Assembly: GCF_042242105.1 (NCBI RefSeq) | Contig: NC_092012.1 | Span: 28,930,978-28,994,977 of the forward strand | DNA length: 64,000 nucleotides | Direction: 5' to 3' | Source: Pempheris klunzingeri | Lineage: Eukaryota > Chordata > Actinopteri > Acropomatiformes > Pempheridae | In this document: piece after piece, positions 12,201 through 27,200 of the stretch | Numbering within the stretch: the first letter of the stretch is position 1 | Layout: each line of letters starts with the position of its first letter | Program-made: the position numbers and the translations under genes | Notes under the pieces: generated by a model | Seen by the model: only the letters and a program-made list of their open reading frames with translations | Databases searched by the model: none | Told to the model about the DNA's origin: nothing

Positions 12201-15200
12201 CACTTTGAAATGAAAATGAAGAGTCCCCTTCACACTCATTTTTATTACCACTGTTGCAATAATATGGTTTGGAAAAGACTGAAAATGATAGGTGATGGTT
12301 GGAACGTAGATCAACTGGTAAATCAAGAGCTTAGCCTTCCGGCTCAGCTCCCTCTTCACCACAACGGACCGGTACAGCACCCGCATTACTGCAGATGCCG
12401 CACCAATCCGTCTGCCCATCTTGCACTCCATTTTACCCTCACTTGTGAAAAAGACCCCGATATACTTAAACTCTCCCACTTGGGGCAGCAACTTACTCCC
12501 AACCCAGAGGGGGCAATCCACCCTTTTCCGGCAGAGAACCATGGCCTCAGACTTAGAGGTGCGGACTCTCATCCCGACCGCTTCACACTCAGCTGCAAAC
12601 CACCCCAGCGCATGCTGAAGGTCACGGTCTGAGGAAGCCAATAGAACCACATCATCTGCAAAAAGCAGAGATGCAATTCTGAGGTCCCCAAACCGGATGC
12701 TCTCCTCACCTCGGCTGCGCCTTTAGATCCTGTCCATGAAAATCATGAACAGGATCAGTGATAAGGGACAGCCTTGGCGGAGTCCAAAACCCACTGAGAA
12801 CACGCTTGGGCGACAATAGTAGAGATATGGATGCTTGAAAATGGTGTGCTGAAGATATCTGCACAAAGCAAATTTATGTTGCGAGCATAATGATGACGCT
12901 TATTCCTGATGGATTCCATGCATAGCTGTTGATACAAGAGGAAGACCAAGCAGAAGAAGACCAAGCTGTTTCAGATAAGGCCTTCACACTTTTATTATTG
13001 CCAGACTACTCAAGGAATTTCCCACATAAATGGTCCATTAGTGCTTGGTACATTAATTAAATCCACTAGAAGTGCCAAGAAATCATTTCACTATTACTAC
13101 CTAAGATGTGAAACTGGGAAGATCAGAGGATTAAGGAAGCCCAGAAGAGAAATGACGCCGTCAACCAAGACAGCAAGATCAGGCAGACCAACCTGTGCAC
13201 CACCTGGACGGACTACAAGAAAGCCTACAACTCAGTGCCACACACATGGATACTGGAATACTTGGAAATGTACAGCATCAACAAGGCACTAAGAGCCTTC
13301 GTCAAGAACTCAGTGGGGTCATAAAAACAACTCAACTCAAAGAAAGCTGTACAAGTTACCATCAAGTGCGGCATACACCAAGGTGATGCACTATCCGCGC
13401 TGCTGTTCAGCCTAGGCCTGAATCCCCTCAGCCAAATCATCTCAAAGACTGGTTAAAGACACCAGTTCCAAAGTGGAGCAAGTCTCCTCAGTCTCCTCCT
13501 CCACATGGATGATATCAAGCTGTATACCAGGAATGAGTGCGACATCAACTCACCTATTCACATCACCAGAATGTCATTCAGACTAGATAAGTGTGGTCAG
13601 ATGGTATCAAAGAGAGGGAAGATGATCAGTACAGAGGGGGTCGAACCACCAGAAGGCAGCATTGCAGATGTTCAGGACAGCTACAATTACCTTGGGATCC
13701 GGCAGCCAAATGTGAACCATGAGGATGCCCTAGCTAAAAAGAGTAAGCCTGAAATCTTGAAAAGTTGGCCAAATCGGAAGAACAAGGTCCAAGCCATCAA
13801 CACGTACGCTCTGCCAGTCATCAGATACCCCGCTGGTGAAATAAGTTGGCATGAAGCGTTTCATCCCAAGTTCAGCACACTGAGACTGTACATTTAGTGG
13901 AGGCTGAGTACTGGTGAGCGTGAGAGCCATGGTCCAGGACAAAACAACCAAGATATGAATACATCAGGAAGATGGCCCCCAAAGATGAACTACTAAGTGA
14001 ATTCCTCAGGCAACAGAAAGCCGATAATGCAGAAGAGGAGGATGAACCTACATGGAGGGACAAGGCTTACTACATGGCATGTACCACTGACAGATAGAAG
14101 AAGTGGTGGATATCAAGAAATCCTACCACTGGCTGTAAAAGGCTGGGTTAAAAGACTGCACAGAAGCACTAATCGTGGCAGCACAAAAGTAGGCACTTAA
14201 TGCACGATCAATACATGCAAGGTGGTAGGTGTATCTTTGAACTTAAAACAGAGCTGGGCTAACTGTTTTAGACTGATTCCTCAAAGTCATATTCTTTTAA
14301 TAGTAGTAGTTGTTGTCTCAGTTTCAAGCGCTTTCCTATTATTTTGTATGTATCAAAATGGTTGAAGATAGATTGTTATTAATTTCATATGTAGGCTGCT
14401 TAAAATAATCCAGAAGGCACACAAATAATGTTTTACAAATTAAATCATAAAGGCTATTCCTGAATATCATATCATTTCTCTATGATTTGAAATCTCAAGG
14501 ATTTTTTGGCAAAAGCCTACTGTATGTAATTTTTATTAAAACAAAACTAAATTGAACCCACAATAGTTTTCATTGAATATCATATCAAGATCATTTCACA
14601 AAATTATATGATACTCAGAAAATCCTTCATGACATTGAATATCTTGTGAAGTTTTTCCTACTCCTTAGTTGGTTCTTTAGAGTATTCTTAACTGTAGTTC
14701 TCAGACCTTTGATAAGTACAGGCCCTGGATTATAAAATGAGTCGATAGTATTTAAGATTTAAACTTAAAAAGTCTAAGGACAAAAATATAGCTATTACTG
14801 ATGAAAAAATTACAACATACGATTTGATATTACAGCAGTACTACAGTAAAACTGGATATTTTTGCTTTACCTTATGCAACCCTGACAGACTCATGTGTTT
14901 CTTTGTCATAAATATGTGTTTAGCTCAGATAAACTGTATGGACATGTGCTTATTTAAGAATGTTTCACTCTGGTTACTCACGGCAGATCTTGGGGGTTCT
15001 CCATCGTATACAGATGCCCGCTTGGTTACAAGATTCAGCGTAAGCGGCCACAGCAGTGCAGAAACATTCACAGTCTCCACCAGTGTCACAAGCACATGAG
15101 TCAAACACACATGCCTCATAGTATGGCGCCGGGTCCACCTACAGACAAATGTATGATGATACACTAATTAAAAATAGAGTAAAAAACAGCAACTCCACAA

Positions 15201-18200
15201 CACAAAATGCTGAAAGACATTGCTGCACTACTTCAAGTTAACTTTATCTAAGAAGAAAATATTGTGCTTTTTGAAATATTGTGCCGATGAACAGTTGATA
15301 GATTACGTTATATTGTTAGAGATTGAACAGTCCAACAGTATAAAACATAGTTATAAAAACAAACTTCAATTTCAACACCACAACTATATAACATTAAAAT
15401 ACTGCATAGATGTTAATGCACTGGTATTATGATCAAATAATATGGTGTATTGTAAAATAATTGAACACTCTCTGAAAAGTCCCATTCTACTTCAGTAGTG
15501 TGGCATTGCTAACTTTACTTAAGTTTTCATTTATATCCTCCACCACTGTATGCACAGACAAGCATGTGAACGTGGCTATGATTGAAAATCCCTTATGTAG
15601 TTTAAACAGATGAACAACCCCCGTCCTTCTAAACCTGGGCCATAATTATACACATTTTGGTGGCTAAATTACTAATGGGTAATTAGGGCCCGAGCACCAA
15701 GCGGTGCGAGGACCCTATTGAAACTGCGTGGGGGAAAAACATGCAAGGGAGGAAACGTGCAAGTACCCAAGAACCAAGAGGTGTAGGGAACCCACACGCC
15801 CCGAGCACGAAGGGGATGAAAAAATACGTCAAATGCAAAAAACCAGGCGACCAGGGGCCAAAAACATAGTTGAAATGCAAGGAATTATTTTTCCTCTTCT
15901 TCTCCTTCTTTTCCCAAATGAATTGCATTTTTGGGGGCCTAAACATGCACGAAAACTCATGAAACTTTGCAGAAAATTCAGTTGTGGTGAAAAATTACGT
16001 ATTTCATAGGTTTCGCAAATGGGCGTGACAAAATGGCTCTATAGCGCCACCTAAACTCAGCCCCGGAACTGCGTTTTATGTACATGTACAAAATTCGGTG
16101 GGTTCATGTATCTCTTCGAGACGAACAAAAAAGTCTCTTGGAGTGATGACCTCAACCAAACGGGAAGTCGGCCACATTGGATTTTTCACACATTTTTGGC
16201 GATTTACAGGGGACGTAAATGAACGAACTAGTCCGAGGGGGTTGAAGCGATCGACTTCAAACTTGGTCAGCTGGTAGAGAAGGCATTAATGATGAAAAGT
16301 TATTAAAGGTCTCTACAGATTTGGAACGGTTTGGGCGTGGCGAGCTGTCAAAATTCAGTGTCTCGCCATGACTCGCAATGAAACAGGAAGTTGTTAATAA
16401 CTTGACTGTACATGATCCAATCAGCACCAAACTTGACATGTCTGATGAGAGTCCCGCCCTGAAGACGTCTAAATGTCAATGTTCACTCACAGTCATAGCG
16501 CCACCTGGTGGTGACAGGAAATGCTATGTTTTACATTATGATGGCTCAAGACCAGCCAGTTGATCAGATCCACTTCAAATTTGGTCAGGAAAGCCTCAAG
16601 ACGTTGATGTTGGTCTGTAGTGAAAACTGCATGCACTCCGTCAAAAGCTGTTGCCGTGACAACGCGGCGATTTTCGATAATACATTTTCCTTCGCCATGA
16701 GCATTAAAAGTGCTGTAACTCCACTGTACAAGATCCTATCTTCACCAAATTTATACCGTTTGATGACTGTCCAGCTCTGAAGACATGTACATGCCAATTT
16801 CTAACAATAGTCATAGCGCCACCTAGTGGCGGGAGGAAGTGCATGGTTTTTTCTCGAACGTCTCTCTCTCTCAGGAGATAAATCACAGATATTTCAAATT
16901 TGATCAGTGGAGAGAAGAGGGTCTGCTGAACACGTACATGTAGAACTACACTCATTGCGCCACCTGGTGGAAACAGGAAGTAACACCTCCGTGCCAATAA
17001 TCATTTGATTTGCATGAAATTTTCACAGTGTAGTCAACGCTTCATATACTGGAATACAGGATGTGATTAGTGACTGTTCTCTAGCGCCACATAGGGGACA
17101 CAGGAAGTGACATGTAACTGCTTCATGCACTGTCCAAAATACATGAAAATTCTGATCCGCATGGAAGGGTCAGAGTCCAGCAACAGGACGAAGCCGCCGC
17201 ACACCCCGACATGCAGGAAGGTGCGAGGGCCCTCCAACGCTGCTTGCAGCTTTAATTGGTAATTGGAATTGGTCCAGTAGATCTTGTCAGCGAGCAGTTA
17301 CAAAAACAGGCTTCAATGGCTGCATCATAATACTTCGGGGCAACTGTGCCTGATCAAAGTACATCTTCTAATTCCAAGTGTCTGAAAATATGGAGTAAAA
17401 TTAGCCTGACATGGTCTGAAAAAGATTTTGATGGTTCTCATCTACAAGAAATGTTGCCTCTCTCACCAAGTCCTGCTCGCCCAACCTGGAACTACGCCAT
17501 TTTGTGTGTATATATATATATTTATCTTGTGTTCTACTCTTACTGTTAAACTTTGTGTGTTATTTTATTTTATTATTGTTTCAGCCTGGAACAGGCACTC
17601 AGAACATTTCACTGCACATTATACTGTGTATAACTGTGTATGTGACAAATAAAGGTCTTGAATCTTGAATCTTGAAGTGGGAAATATGGCCTGGTGCCAT
17701 TAGGGGGATGTTCTGTATTCGTTTGCTGGGTACCAGAGCAAATTGCATGGCAATCTAGCTGTCTGTCTTTGAGCACCCTTTTCATGGACAAGATACTGAC
17801 AAAGGGACTGAATGTAAAGTGAGTGGTTACAAAAATGATAAGGATTCATTCTGTCTCAAAGCCCGTCTAGCAGTGTTATTCTGGATTAGGGACAGGCAGA
17901 GCAGCTGAAAAATGAATCATCATCACTAGGCCCTGCTGCTTGAAAGGTTAAAAAAAAACAGAAACCTACCGTGGAATGGCAGGCAGAGAAGACCTCACTC
18001 TGTATAATGCTGCACTGTTTCTGGGACCATGACTGTCGGTATGGGTTGGCTGTGCAGGGGCTCGTGGTGCTCTGAGCATCGGGGCAGCTTGGTAAATCCT
18101 TCCAGCTGTTCCCAAACACCAGTGGATTGACCACCACAGCATGACTCCTTGTAGTTAAGTCATTATTTGCATTGCCATCGTAGTTGCCGCACAGCCCACA

Positions 18201-21200
18201 CACATGACCCTGAAAAATTAACATAGTAGTGGTAATTATATCATGCTGATTAACTTAAATATCAAATTAAAGCTTATCCTTTGTTGTCTGAACAAAATAA
18301 TTGTAGCCACATTAAAACCAAAGCCCTCCTTCACATATTGTAGGGTTACCTCATATTTTGGACTGAGCTTGATGAACAAGCTGGTCTTCCTGTCCCACAT
18401 GAGAATGAGTCCATTGTTGGCTTCAATTACAAGGTAGATGCCCATAGTGCTGTAATGGAATGGAGCTGTGTCTCCATTTCCACCTGAAAGCAACTGGTAG
18501 CTTCCCTCTGTTAGAATCAGTTCGGCGCTCTGGATAAAATAACAGAAAGGAAATGTTTGCTAGGCAGTTTTACCACTTTACTGGAGCCATCAAATAATTG
18601 CCAACAGTTGCTTCACTTTGTTTGCAACAGTGAGACGCTCTATTTCTGTCCTCCTCTATTCCATCAACATCACCCTCAATAATAAAGTGATTTTGTGAAA
18701 ACTGAAAAGGCCTTTTGGAGGAGAGGCACAACATCTTTAAGAATCCAAAGCAAATCCAGTTGACTGTCTTAGCACTGCTAGATATGCCAGATCTGTTTAT
18801 TTGTGTGATTGTCTGACATTGAGTCAGACAATGCACTTGGCTTTTGAAAAGGTTTTAGATTGACTGTGTACCCCCAGGAGGATCCTGATGGTCTTGGAGC
18901 AGGTGGTTCCTGTGGTTCCACAGGGAACATTCTCAGTGAGCACTCTGAAGGTTCCATTAACCTGAGCACTGCTACAGTAGTCCTGTGGAAACAGGACACA
19001 GGACACACACACACACACACACATACACAATTCAATTCATGATTCCTATATTCCTGGGGCCATACATAATAGCCTATAGAAATAGCAAATTCCAACTACC
19101 TTTACGATTTCTATTTTATCTCACTTCATCTTATCTCAGGTTAGGAAAACCTAAATACTCTATCCAATATCAGTTATCAACTTTTATGTCTGTTACCTAG
19201 AAACCAATGGTACTTTCCTTAATCTATTTTCTCATTGAAAAATAATGACATAAGAATGACATTAACATTGAAGTAAAAACAATGACTGGCCCTCAGCTTC
19301 AAGCCAGATGAGTTAGAGGTGTTGGTAATATCTGTTGAGAAATCCAATGATGTTCTGTTTGGAAAATTTACAGCAATGCTAACTCTGAAGTAAAAAAAAG
19401 ACAGTGGTAGCAGACACGGTCCCTGCAATATTCTGTATCCAATGGAGCGTTGATATGCTAAAAGAGAAATAAGTAGGCCTACACTATCTAATGAAACAAA
19501 GAGGAAGGCAGCTCAATCTACTGATCTGTCACGAGCCTCTCTGTGAATAAGTTCCGCTTGTTGGCATTTTGTTAGTTGTGTAAAAGCAGTAAAAGTGTAG
19601 CCATAAGGATTAATCTAAACCCTTGTTACTGAGGTTCCCAAGCATGTAGATGAGATATAAAAGTTAGTAATAAGATCTTTGAGAGAATGATGGAGGACAT
19701 GTCTCAGAGCGTACGTGTTACACACCATTGACCAAAATTTGAAAATTGTACATAACAATAATTTTTAAAGGATGCACATTTACAATGATTTAGTGTTAAA
19801 GGGAACAATGACATTTAAGAATATGATTTTGTGCATCATACCAAAACCTTTCGTAGAACCGGTATTATCTAATGATTTTGTCTGAGATGGGTCACAAAGT
19901 GCACAGTCGCAGAGAAAGTCCTCAGTCCAGAAAGTTGTGTCTGAAAATGCACATCAGTTCCATCACCCCACCCTGTTCACCAGCTGTTTTTGTGTGCATT
20001 CATACCTGCACGAGAATGTATTCACAGCTGCCATCAAAGGTAAAGCGCTTCTGATCAAACGTTACGTAGTGTCCAGCACCATAAACTGAGCAGGTTCCAT
20101 CACACTGGTCCGTAGTGCACTGCCACTTCCTGTCTTTACAGGTGCTGTAACCAGATATAGATAAGATTGCATTAGGTTTCTAATAATGAAATCTTTTTGT
20201 TTATACAAGTCAGTCATAGATGGAGGTATAACCAAAAGAATTAAGCTTTACAGCATTTCCTTCCACTTGTGATTCACTTACCAGGTGTTGCAGTCCACCT
20301 TGGTGGTCTCTCCAGGCTGGTAGGAGATGCCGTTGTGGACACAGGAACAGGCCTCTGGCTTGATGCAGCCTCCTTTACCATCAGATACCATCCCAGATGG
20401 ACACACGCAGCCGGAGACGCACCCTGTGGTCATCTGGAGAAAAGATCAAACTTACAACCCACTGTCACATGTTTAATTTCTGCTGCAGCAGATAACAAGT
20501 TTAACCTCTAATGCCAATCTGTATTTTCATGTAAATTGTCCTTTATGTTGGGGATAAGGTGACTCACACAGGCCATATCTAATGTGTTGCAGCTCTTCTC
20601 ACACTCAGTTCCTTTTGCCCCTGGACCATTGGCAGAGCAGTTGAAGAACACCATGGGAGGAGCACAGGCAGCTGAGAAAAGACAAGTCTGAAATCACTTT
20701 ACTGTATTCCTAAAATGAATCACTAATCTTACACCACTGTTGTCCTTATTTAATGCAACATTCAAGACTGTTCATTTTACACCTTAATTAATGGAGCTCA
20801 GATAATTTTGCCCAATGTCAAATATCCTGAGAATTACAGTCTCACATATAATTTACAGAGCAAAATTAAATTGTAACATCTTTAAGTGATGCTGGCCAGT
20901 TGGCAGCTGCTTTTTCTGTCTGTCACTATTCTTCTTTTAGATGTTTACTATAAACTGCTGTAAACACTGTCCCCTGGCAGCAGGAAACAGCTTTGGCTGG
21001 GCTGAAGCTTGCATGTATTCTCAAACAAAACCATGAGAATATTTGATGTGTTTGAATTTAGTTCGATTTTTTAAAGGATATTTTTGCAAATTGTCTCCCC
21101 AAAATACCCGAAGCACATTCATTTAAACTTTCATGTTTATTTTAAGCCCCCCATCTACTGATTCCTGCTCACAACAGGTTACAGCAAATTAGTTCCTCCT

Positions 21201-24200
21201 GTAGCATCAGTTTGAAAAATGCTTCCAGTGCAGAAAGTAGATAAGTAGATGCATTTAACAAATGAGCTCTTGAGCTGTTTGTGATTGTATTTTTTACCAG
21301 AGATAATACATTAGATCTCACAACATCCCACTCAGAGAAACAAATGAACACATTTCCTCAAAACACTGTCATAAACTCAGATAGTATTTTGAAATATAAG
21401 ACTAATAAAAATATATATATATTTATTATCTTTAACAATGTAAGCAGCCAAGGTTCAAGCCTTTGAATCTGAGAGATTTGACTTGAAATAGAGATTACTG
21501 TAAGTCATGGACATGTAGGCTCGCTCAAATCTATGAATCTCTGTCCACAGCATTCATAGATGCTAATTTCTGGTAACTGAGGACAGTTGGTGATTAGCAT
21601 AAAGAAATTCTTTGCCATTTATGGTACTCTCAGGTAGTGTAGCACTCTAAGGCACTAAGGTGATGCTGTATTATATAACTTACATGGCTGTGTGAGAAAC
21701 TCTCCAATGCAGCTGAGTTTGCCCTCCTTACAGGTGCTATTGGGGAAATATATGTAAATAAATCATTGATATACACAAATAACATTGCAGCACACTTTGT
21801 GATTTTCAGTATATCACAAATAAGTTAAAGAGTAAATGGTGAGTGACAGCAGTTGGGAGTGACAGCTGTTGACCTGCCTGTCAACTGTTGCCACTCAAAC
21901 TGATTGACAGGTGTTTTATCACAGGGAGTACAGCAAGTCAGCAATTTCAATTATGATTGGTTTAGAACTACCATTTCATGTGTGAGTCAAACTCTTAATT
22001 ATTATAATTATATATAGGAATATAGCTTACATTTGAGTGCTCAAAAACATTTCAGATTGGGGCCTGAAGACTAAGACATGAGTTATAATGTACAACCTGC
22101 AATCACATGCAATAACATAATAAAAAACATCACTTTCGTACCACATGACCCCGTCCTTGTTGACGACCTCTCCAGACGGCACCACTGTGCCTTTGTCATA
22201 ACAGGGACAAGCTTTAGGTGGGACACACTTCCCAGAGTCATCCAGATAAGTTCCCTCTGCACAGATGCAGCCATCGATGGGCGGGAAGGAGATGTGACAG
22301 CTGAGATCTGCGGTGTCGAGGCAGCGGCAGGTGCGACCGCTGGACGTGATGTTGTAGGAGTAGACCATGTTGCTGGGGCAGGAGCTGGCATATTTACCTG
22401 TGGGGGTCAGACCACAGAATCAGTGAAAAGCTGTTGCACTAACTAAAGATGTTTAAAGGCCCACGACAAAGGTTTTGCACAGTTTTGCCCACTGTGCTAC
22501 AATATGTCTGCAAGATTTTGTTTGTAGTTTTGCTGTAACATTTTAGGTTGTTGGATGTGTTTTTCCTTGTTGTTTTTAGTTAGATTATAATCAATACTGT
22601 TATCACTACATTTAGACATGATTGTGTGGCAGTCAGTGGTGCAAATGTAAAATTTGAAGGGAAGGTATAACTCGCATTGCATTCAAATCCGTTATACTTA
22701 TTATGCACATAATCCTTACTATGTGCTCAGTACATTCAGCTGCTTCTTAATTATAGACCATGTCAATTTCTGGCTGTAACAATTTTACAAATTTGCAAAA
22801 TATACTAAATCCACCTCTACATCCTGTAGCCGGAGGATTTTTTTTTTAACTTACAGGAAATGGTAAATGGTCTGTAGTTGTGTAGCGCCTTTCTAGCCAG
22901 TTCAGTCACACAAAGTGCTTTTACATTACATCCTCATTCACTCATTCACACATCAGGAATCTAAGTTGGAGGAGACTATTCTTTCATACATTCACTCACT
23001 GAAGCTATGCTCAGTGTCTGGAGGGCCCAGTCTTTATTTGACCTTATTTGATATACACACTGACTATCTGCTCCACCTTCAGCATGCAAGATTTGGTGCA
23101 AATTGTCTGATCAGTGTGTTTCATATTAATCTATCCTGGTTTTTCACACCTCTGACTCCTCTTTGTTTCACTGTCTTCATGAGTGTATTTTCCTCTGTAA
23201 CAAAATGGATAATGGTTCTGACTATATGTCACTGTGTGCGAGTTCAGATGGTATAATGTTATAACTTCTGCTTTTTACCAGCTGCACTATTTGCTCTTGC
23301 AGCATAATAAAGGTTCAATTATGAATTTAATTGAAATTCATTTGGAAATTGCAAAAATTCGAAATTACACCACTTAAAGGTAACTTTAGTATTATCAGTA
23401 GTATTTGTCAAATATTGATATGTATCTGTATTGTTCACTTATGTGTGTGTGTTTGGTGTGATACAAATCTGTGGACAATTCCAAAAAGGTGAACTTATTG
23501 TGAAAAGCCTGGCTTCAGTTGATCCAAACAGTTGATTCAGGTTGGAACCATCCCATAAAGACAATGTAGAGGCCACATGATGAGGCTAATTCATACCTGG
23601 CTACCATGGCATCATACTGCTCCCTAGTGGACCTTAAGAGTTTCGGCATTCTTGCAGCTTTAACTGCCAAGATTATTAGCTTAATTCTGCGGGGCTTTTC
23701 GTGCCTCTCTATTCAGTCTTGTGATGCACGTTAAGGCCCAGTGGTTAGATGACTGCTTCTGTAATACTCTGGTTAGTGGCTCAACTCCTGCTTTGTATAG
23801 ATATTTTGATCACATACAGTACTGTCTTTCAACGTTTGAACAGTGGAAGCTCTCTCTGCTGCCAATGCTAGATATGAACATAGATTTTAACATTAATGTT
23901 ATCAAACACAGAAAGAAATGCTATCAAGACCAGAAATTCTTTTTTCATGCAGTCAAACCTCCATGGTGGGAGCATGTATAATATATACCATTGAATCATA
24001 TATCAGCCAGTCAATTCATTTGTATCCATGATGACTTCATCATAAAAAGTCTGTGCTTACAGTTTTCATAGAGGAGTACACAAGACTAAATAACCAGACT
24101 ATGTCTCAGTGTTTTGCTGAACATCTGATTACATTTCAGACAATTTTTAGCTCCACCGATTTCACACAATCAGGAAAACATTTGGTTTGTCCAGTTGGAA

Positions 24201-27200
24201 AAAGACCCACCTCAAGTGTGTCTTTTTAAAAATAACAGTGTGTCCTTCATGAGTAATAATCTCATTGTACGTTATTTCTGCATACACACAACAGGGATTG
24301 CATTTTATACAGTTTACATAGAAAGAAAAGTCATGTAATTTGAAAAAAGGGTATGATAAGAAAAATAAATGATTATAAAGTATTCATAATTTGTAGTAAA
24401 TATTGGTTACTTACTAATTTGGTTAGAATATGTTAGAACTCTATTAGATCCCTTAATGTCACAGTGGGAATGTAGAATAGAACAAACTGGGGAAACAGTT
24501 GTTTCTAATTAAAAAAGTGAGCTTGTATGTCAGAAAGTAGTGATGCATCGACTCCTCAGAGCAGAAGTATCACAGCCAGATCTTCACTGGCTGCTTTACC
24601 ACGTCAAAAATCACATGACCACCCTAAACAAAGAAGCTGTTACGCTGGTTTTTAATATGTGATATTCTCGTCAGTCTGTTTAAGTATTTAAAAACAGAGA
24701 TGTTGATTGTTTGACTGGGATTTTTATATTACAAGCTTTATTGAACAAAATATCACTAATAAAAGCGGTAAAGGAGTGGATTTAATTGTATCAGCATAAC
24801 TGCTTCATAGTGAGTCAGTGCTTCAAAAGGCTGTTTCCCCCATCAGCACTCTAAGTGCTAGGGAGTCCATGTTGGATTTCTCTGTGAAGCTTGTTCAAAC
24901 TGACATCTGATACGTTTGAGGACACGTGGTCCCTTGAAAATATTTAGGTTTTTAATGCTACTGTTATCAAGTATTCCACATCACACACATAACACACACT
25001 CTTCGGTTTCACAGTTCCTCACTACTCACCACAGATAGTTTTCCTCCAGCCGCGGATCTGGATTCCTGCAGCTGCACAGGCGTGGACGTAGGAGGAGACG
25101 GCAGCACACATGCAGTCCTCACTTCTCTCACAGTTACAGCTGTCATACATGCAGTTCTGTGAGGAGACAAAGTTAAAATAAACACTTCTGGAGACTGGTA
25201 TAGGTATAGTCCACAGAAATATGGAAGAGCTGTAGCTGTGAGGCCTACCTCTTTGTAAGAGTCAGGGCTGATCTCTGAGTGACAGGGCGTGAACACTCCC
25301 TGGGGGTCACTGAGCATGGAGCACCAGTGCTGGGCGTATTTTTCTGTCATTGACACACAAGCAGTGAGTTTGTCATTCTGAAGAGTGAAACAGTGATAAC
25401 TGAGAATCTAAGAGACAGAGACCTACCATTATCCAGACTGAGACTGCAGGGGTTCTCAAAGTTGGTCTTAACATTGGGGCAACCAGCATGTGTCTTCCAG
25501 CTGTTGACAAAACCAGCTGCTGTGGCATCTGGAACACCACTGAGCTTAAGAAAGTCATCAGCTTGGTTGCTGTTGAAGTTCCCACACAGACCTGCAGGCA
25601 GACATCATCTTGTTAATGACGACACCTCAGCCTTTAATTTGGAGGTAAACCGAATTGATCTTGTGAGTGCTTTGTCCCCACAGGGTGGCACAGTCATCAT
25701 TTACAAATCACTTTTACAATGCTGAAGACACTGCATAAATTTGGTTCTGGTTCCAAACTGCATAAATATTCAATACAGAGAAAATGAGCCACACTGAGGC
25801 ACAAGAGCAGCTAATTAAAAAGAAAAACCTGCTGTCTGTGTTTGTGTAGGGTTTTACTTTACTTTAAGATTTGTTTACTCATTACAGAATAATACAAAAT
25901 ATTAGGTCCACCAATAAGATCTTTAAAATCCTTAAACCTAATCAAAATTTTCTATAGTTTCTGTAAATTTCACCAAAATGTACCTTTGCAAAATAACTCC
26001 ACTATATAGTTTGAAAAAGGATCAAAGGTTGAAAATAGAATTACATGGAATACTGAATATGTAATCATTGTGTTATGTATTGTGTTATGCAGTATGACTG
26101 CTGATTTAAGGTAGCTTGATATCATCACTTTACAGTGAATAAGCACCTCTGGCCTCATGAAGCCAAGAAATATGATGTTAAAGCAAACCAGTACCACATT
26201 GTTGTATAACCATTTGACTGTTTTCAAGCTCAGCGTTCATATCTTCTCCCTTTAGCTGATATGTGTGATACTATTTCACATGCTGTTTATGTTGTAACAC
26301 TGATTTTCTATTACAATTTCATTTGAACAAGTGTACACGGTATGCATGTGTGCTGGAATAGTTGATTGAGTTTGATGTGCCCCTATTTTCCTTATTTTAT
26401 TCACAAAGACCAACAGGGATCAATAACACCGTCACTGTTCGAGTTCTGTGGGACGTTTCCAGTCTGAGAGCACACAGAGATCATTGTAGTGTACATACCG
26501 CAGGTCTTGGCCTTATGGTCAGAGGTCAACGTTACATGAAGCTGCATGATCGGCTTTAGCTGCACCTCCAACAGAACACCAACAGATGTCTGGACCAGCA
26601 GGTAGAACGAGGATGCCTTGAAGGCAGTGATCCCAGCTGGGGGTTAAGAGAAAGGTTGGGGATGGGAGTTGTTAAAGCAATGGAAGGGAGGAGACAGAAT
26701 CAAATACTATTTGTGTGTCCATGTGGCAAATCAGGAAGACAGTTCAGGTAAAGCATGTTATATTTTTGTGCATGCTGTCATCCTATCCAGGCCACAAACA
26801 AATTAGATTTCACTGGCTATGCAGAAAAGACGGTCACGTTGTTTGAATTGTGTGGAAACTGGATGTTCATTGGAATGAGCTTCTGTAGGAGTTGGAAAAT
26901 TGTGCTTAAAAATACTGCACCATTTGTATGTTTTTTTAATTCATTTAATTTTTACTTATTTATTTTTTATTGATTTTTTTTTTTTTTTTTTACAATAGTT
27001 GTGTAATTTCTTTCCAAAGTATACACCAGTCCTTGTTACAGTGAACCCTACTGTGGAGCTGACAAAGTGACCTCACATGGTCACATCATGTCACCAAGAA
27101 CTCTTTCTCAGTGTGTAATACATACGACACACACTAACACCAACACATTCCCAATATCCAGACATTTCCATGCAGGCGCCCAGTGTTGCTAGTGCAGTGA

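Larger units (their letters stand above)
10753..21736 (-). other. Mucin exons 18-27: D' and D3 assemblies
   Basis: Exons 18-20 encode the D' TIL'/E' Cys-rich modules (residues 759-861). Exons 21-24 form VWD3 (residues about 870-1085), starting [19 protein letters not shown], with [14 protein letters not shown] in exon 24; this motif carries the Ca-loop acidic and Asn residues. Exons 24-25 are C8-3. Exons 26-27 are the TIL-3 module with a [14 protein letters not shown] motif, typical of MUC2/MUC5 D3 ends. In mucins and VWF, D3 drives intermolecular disulfide bonding. The introns here host most of the gene's transposon remnants; introns at 20672-21683 and 18983-20005 show none that I recognise apart from a CA run. 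Confidence 0.9.

Noticed and set aside
23735-23800. CCCAGTGGTTAGATGACTGC with GGCTCAACTCC, tRNA/SINE-like
   Set aside because: Arms do not pair convincingly and no tail or target duplication seen; too weak to annotate.
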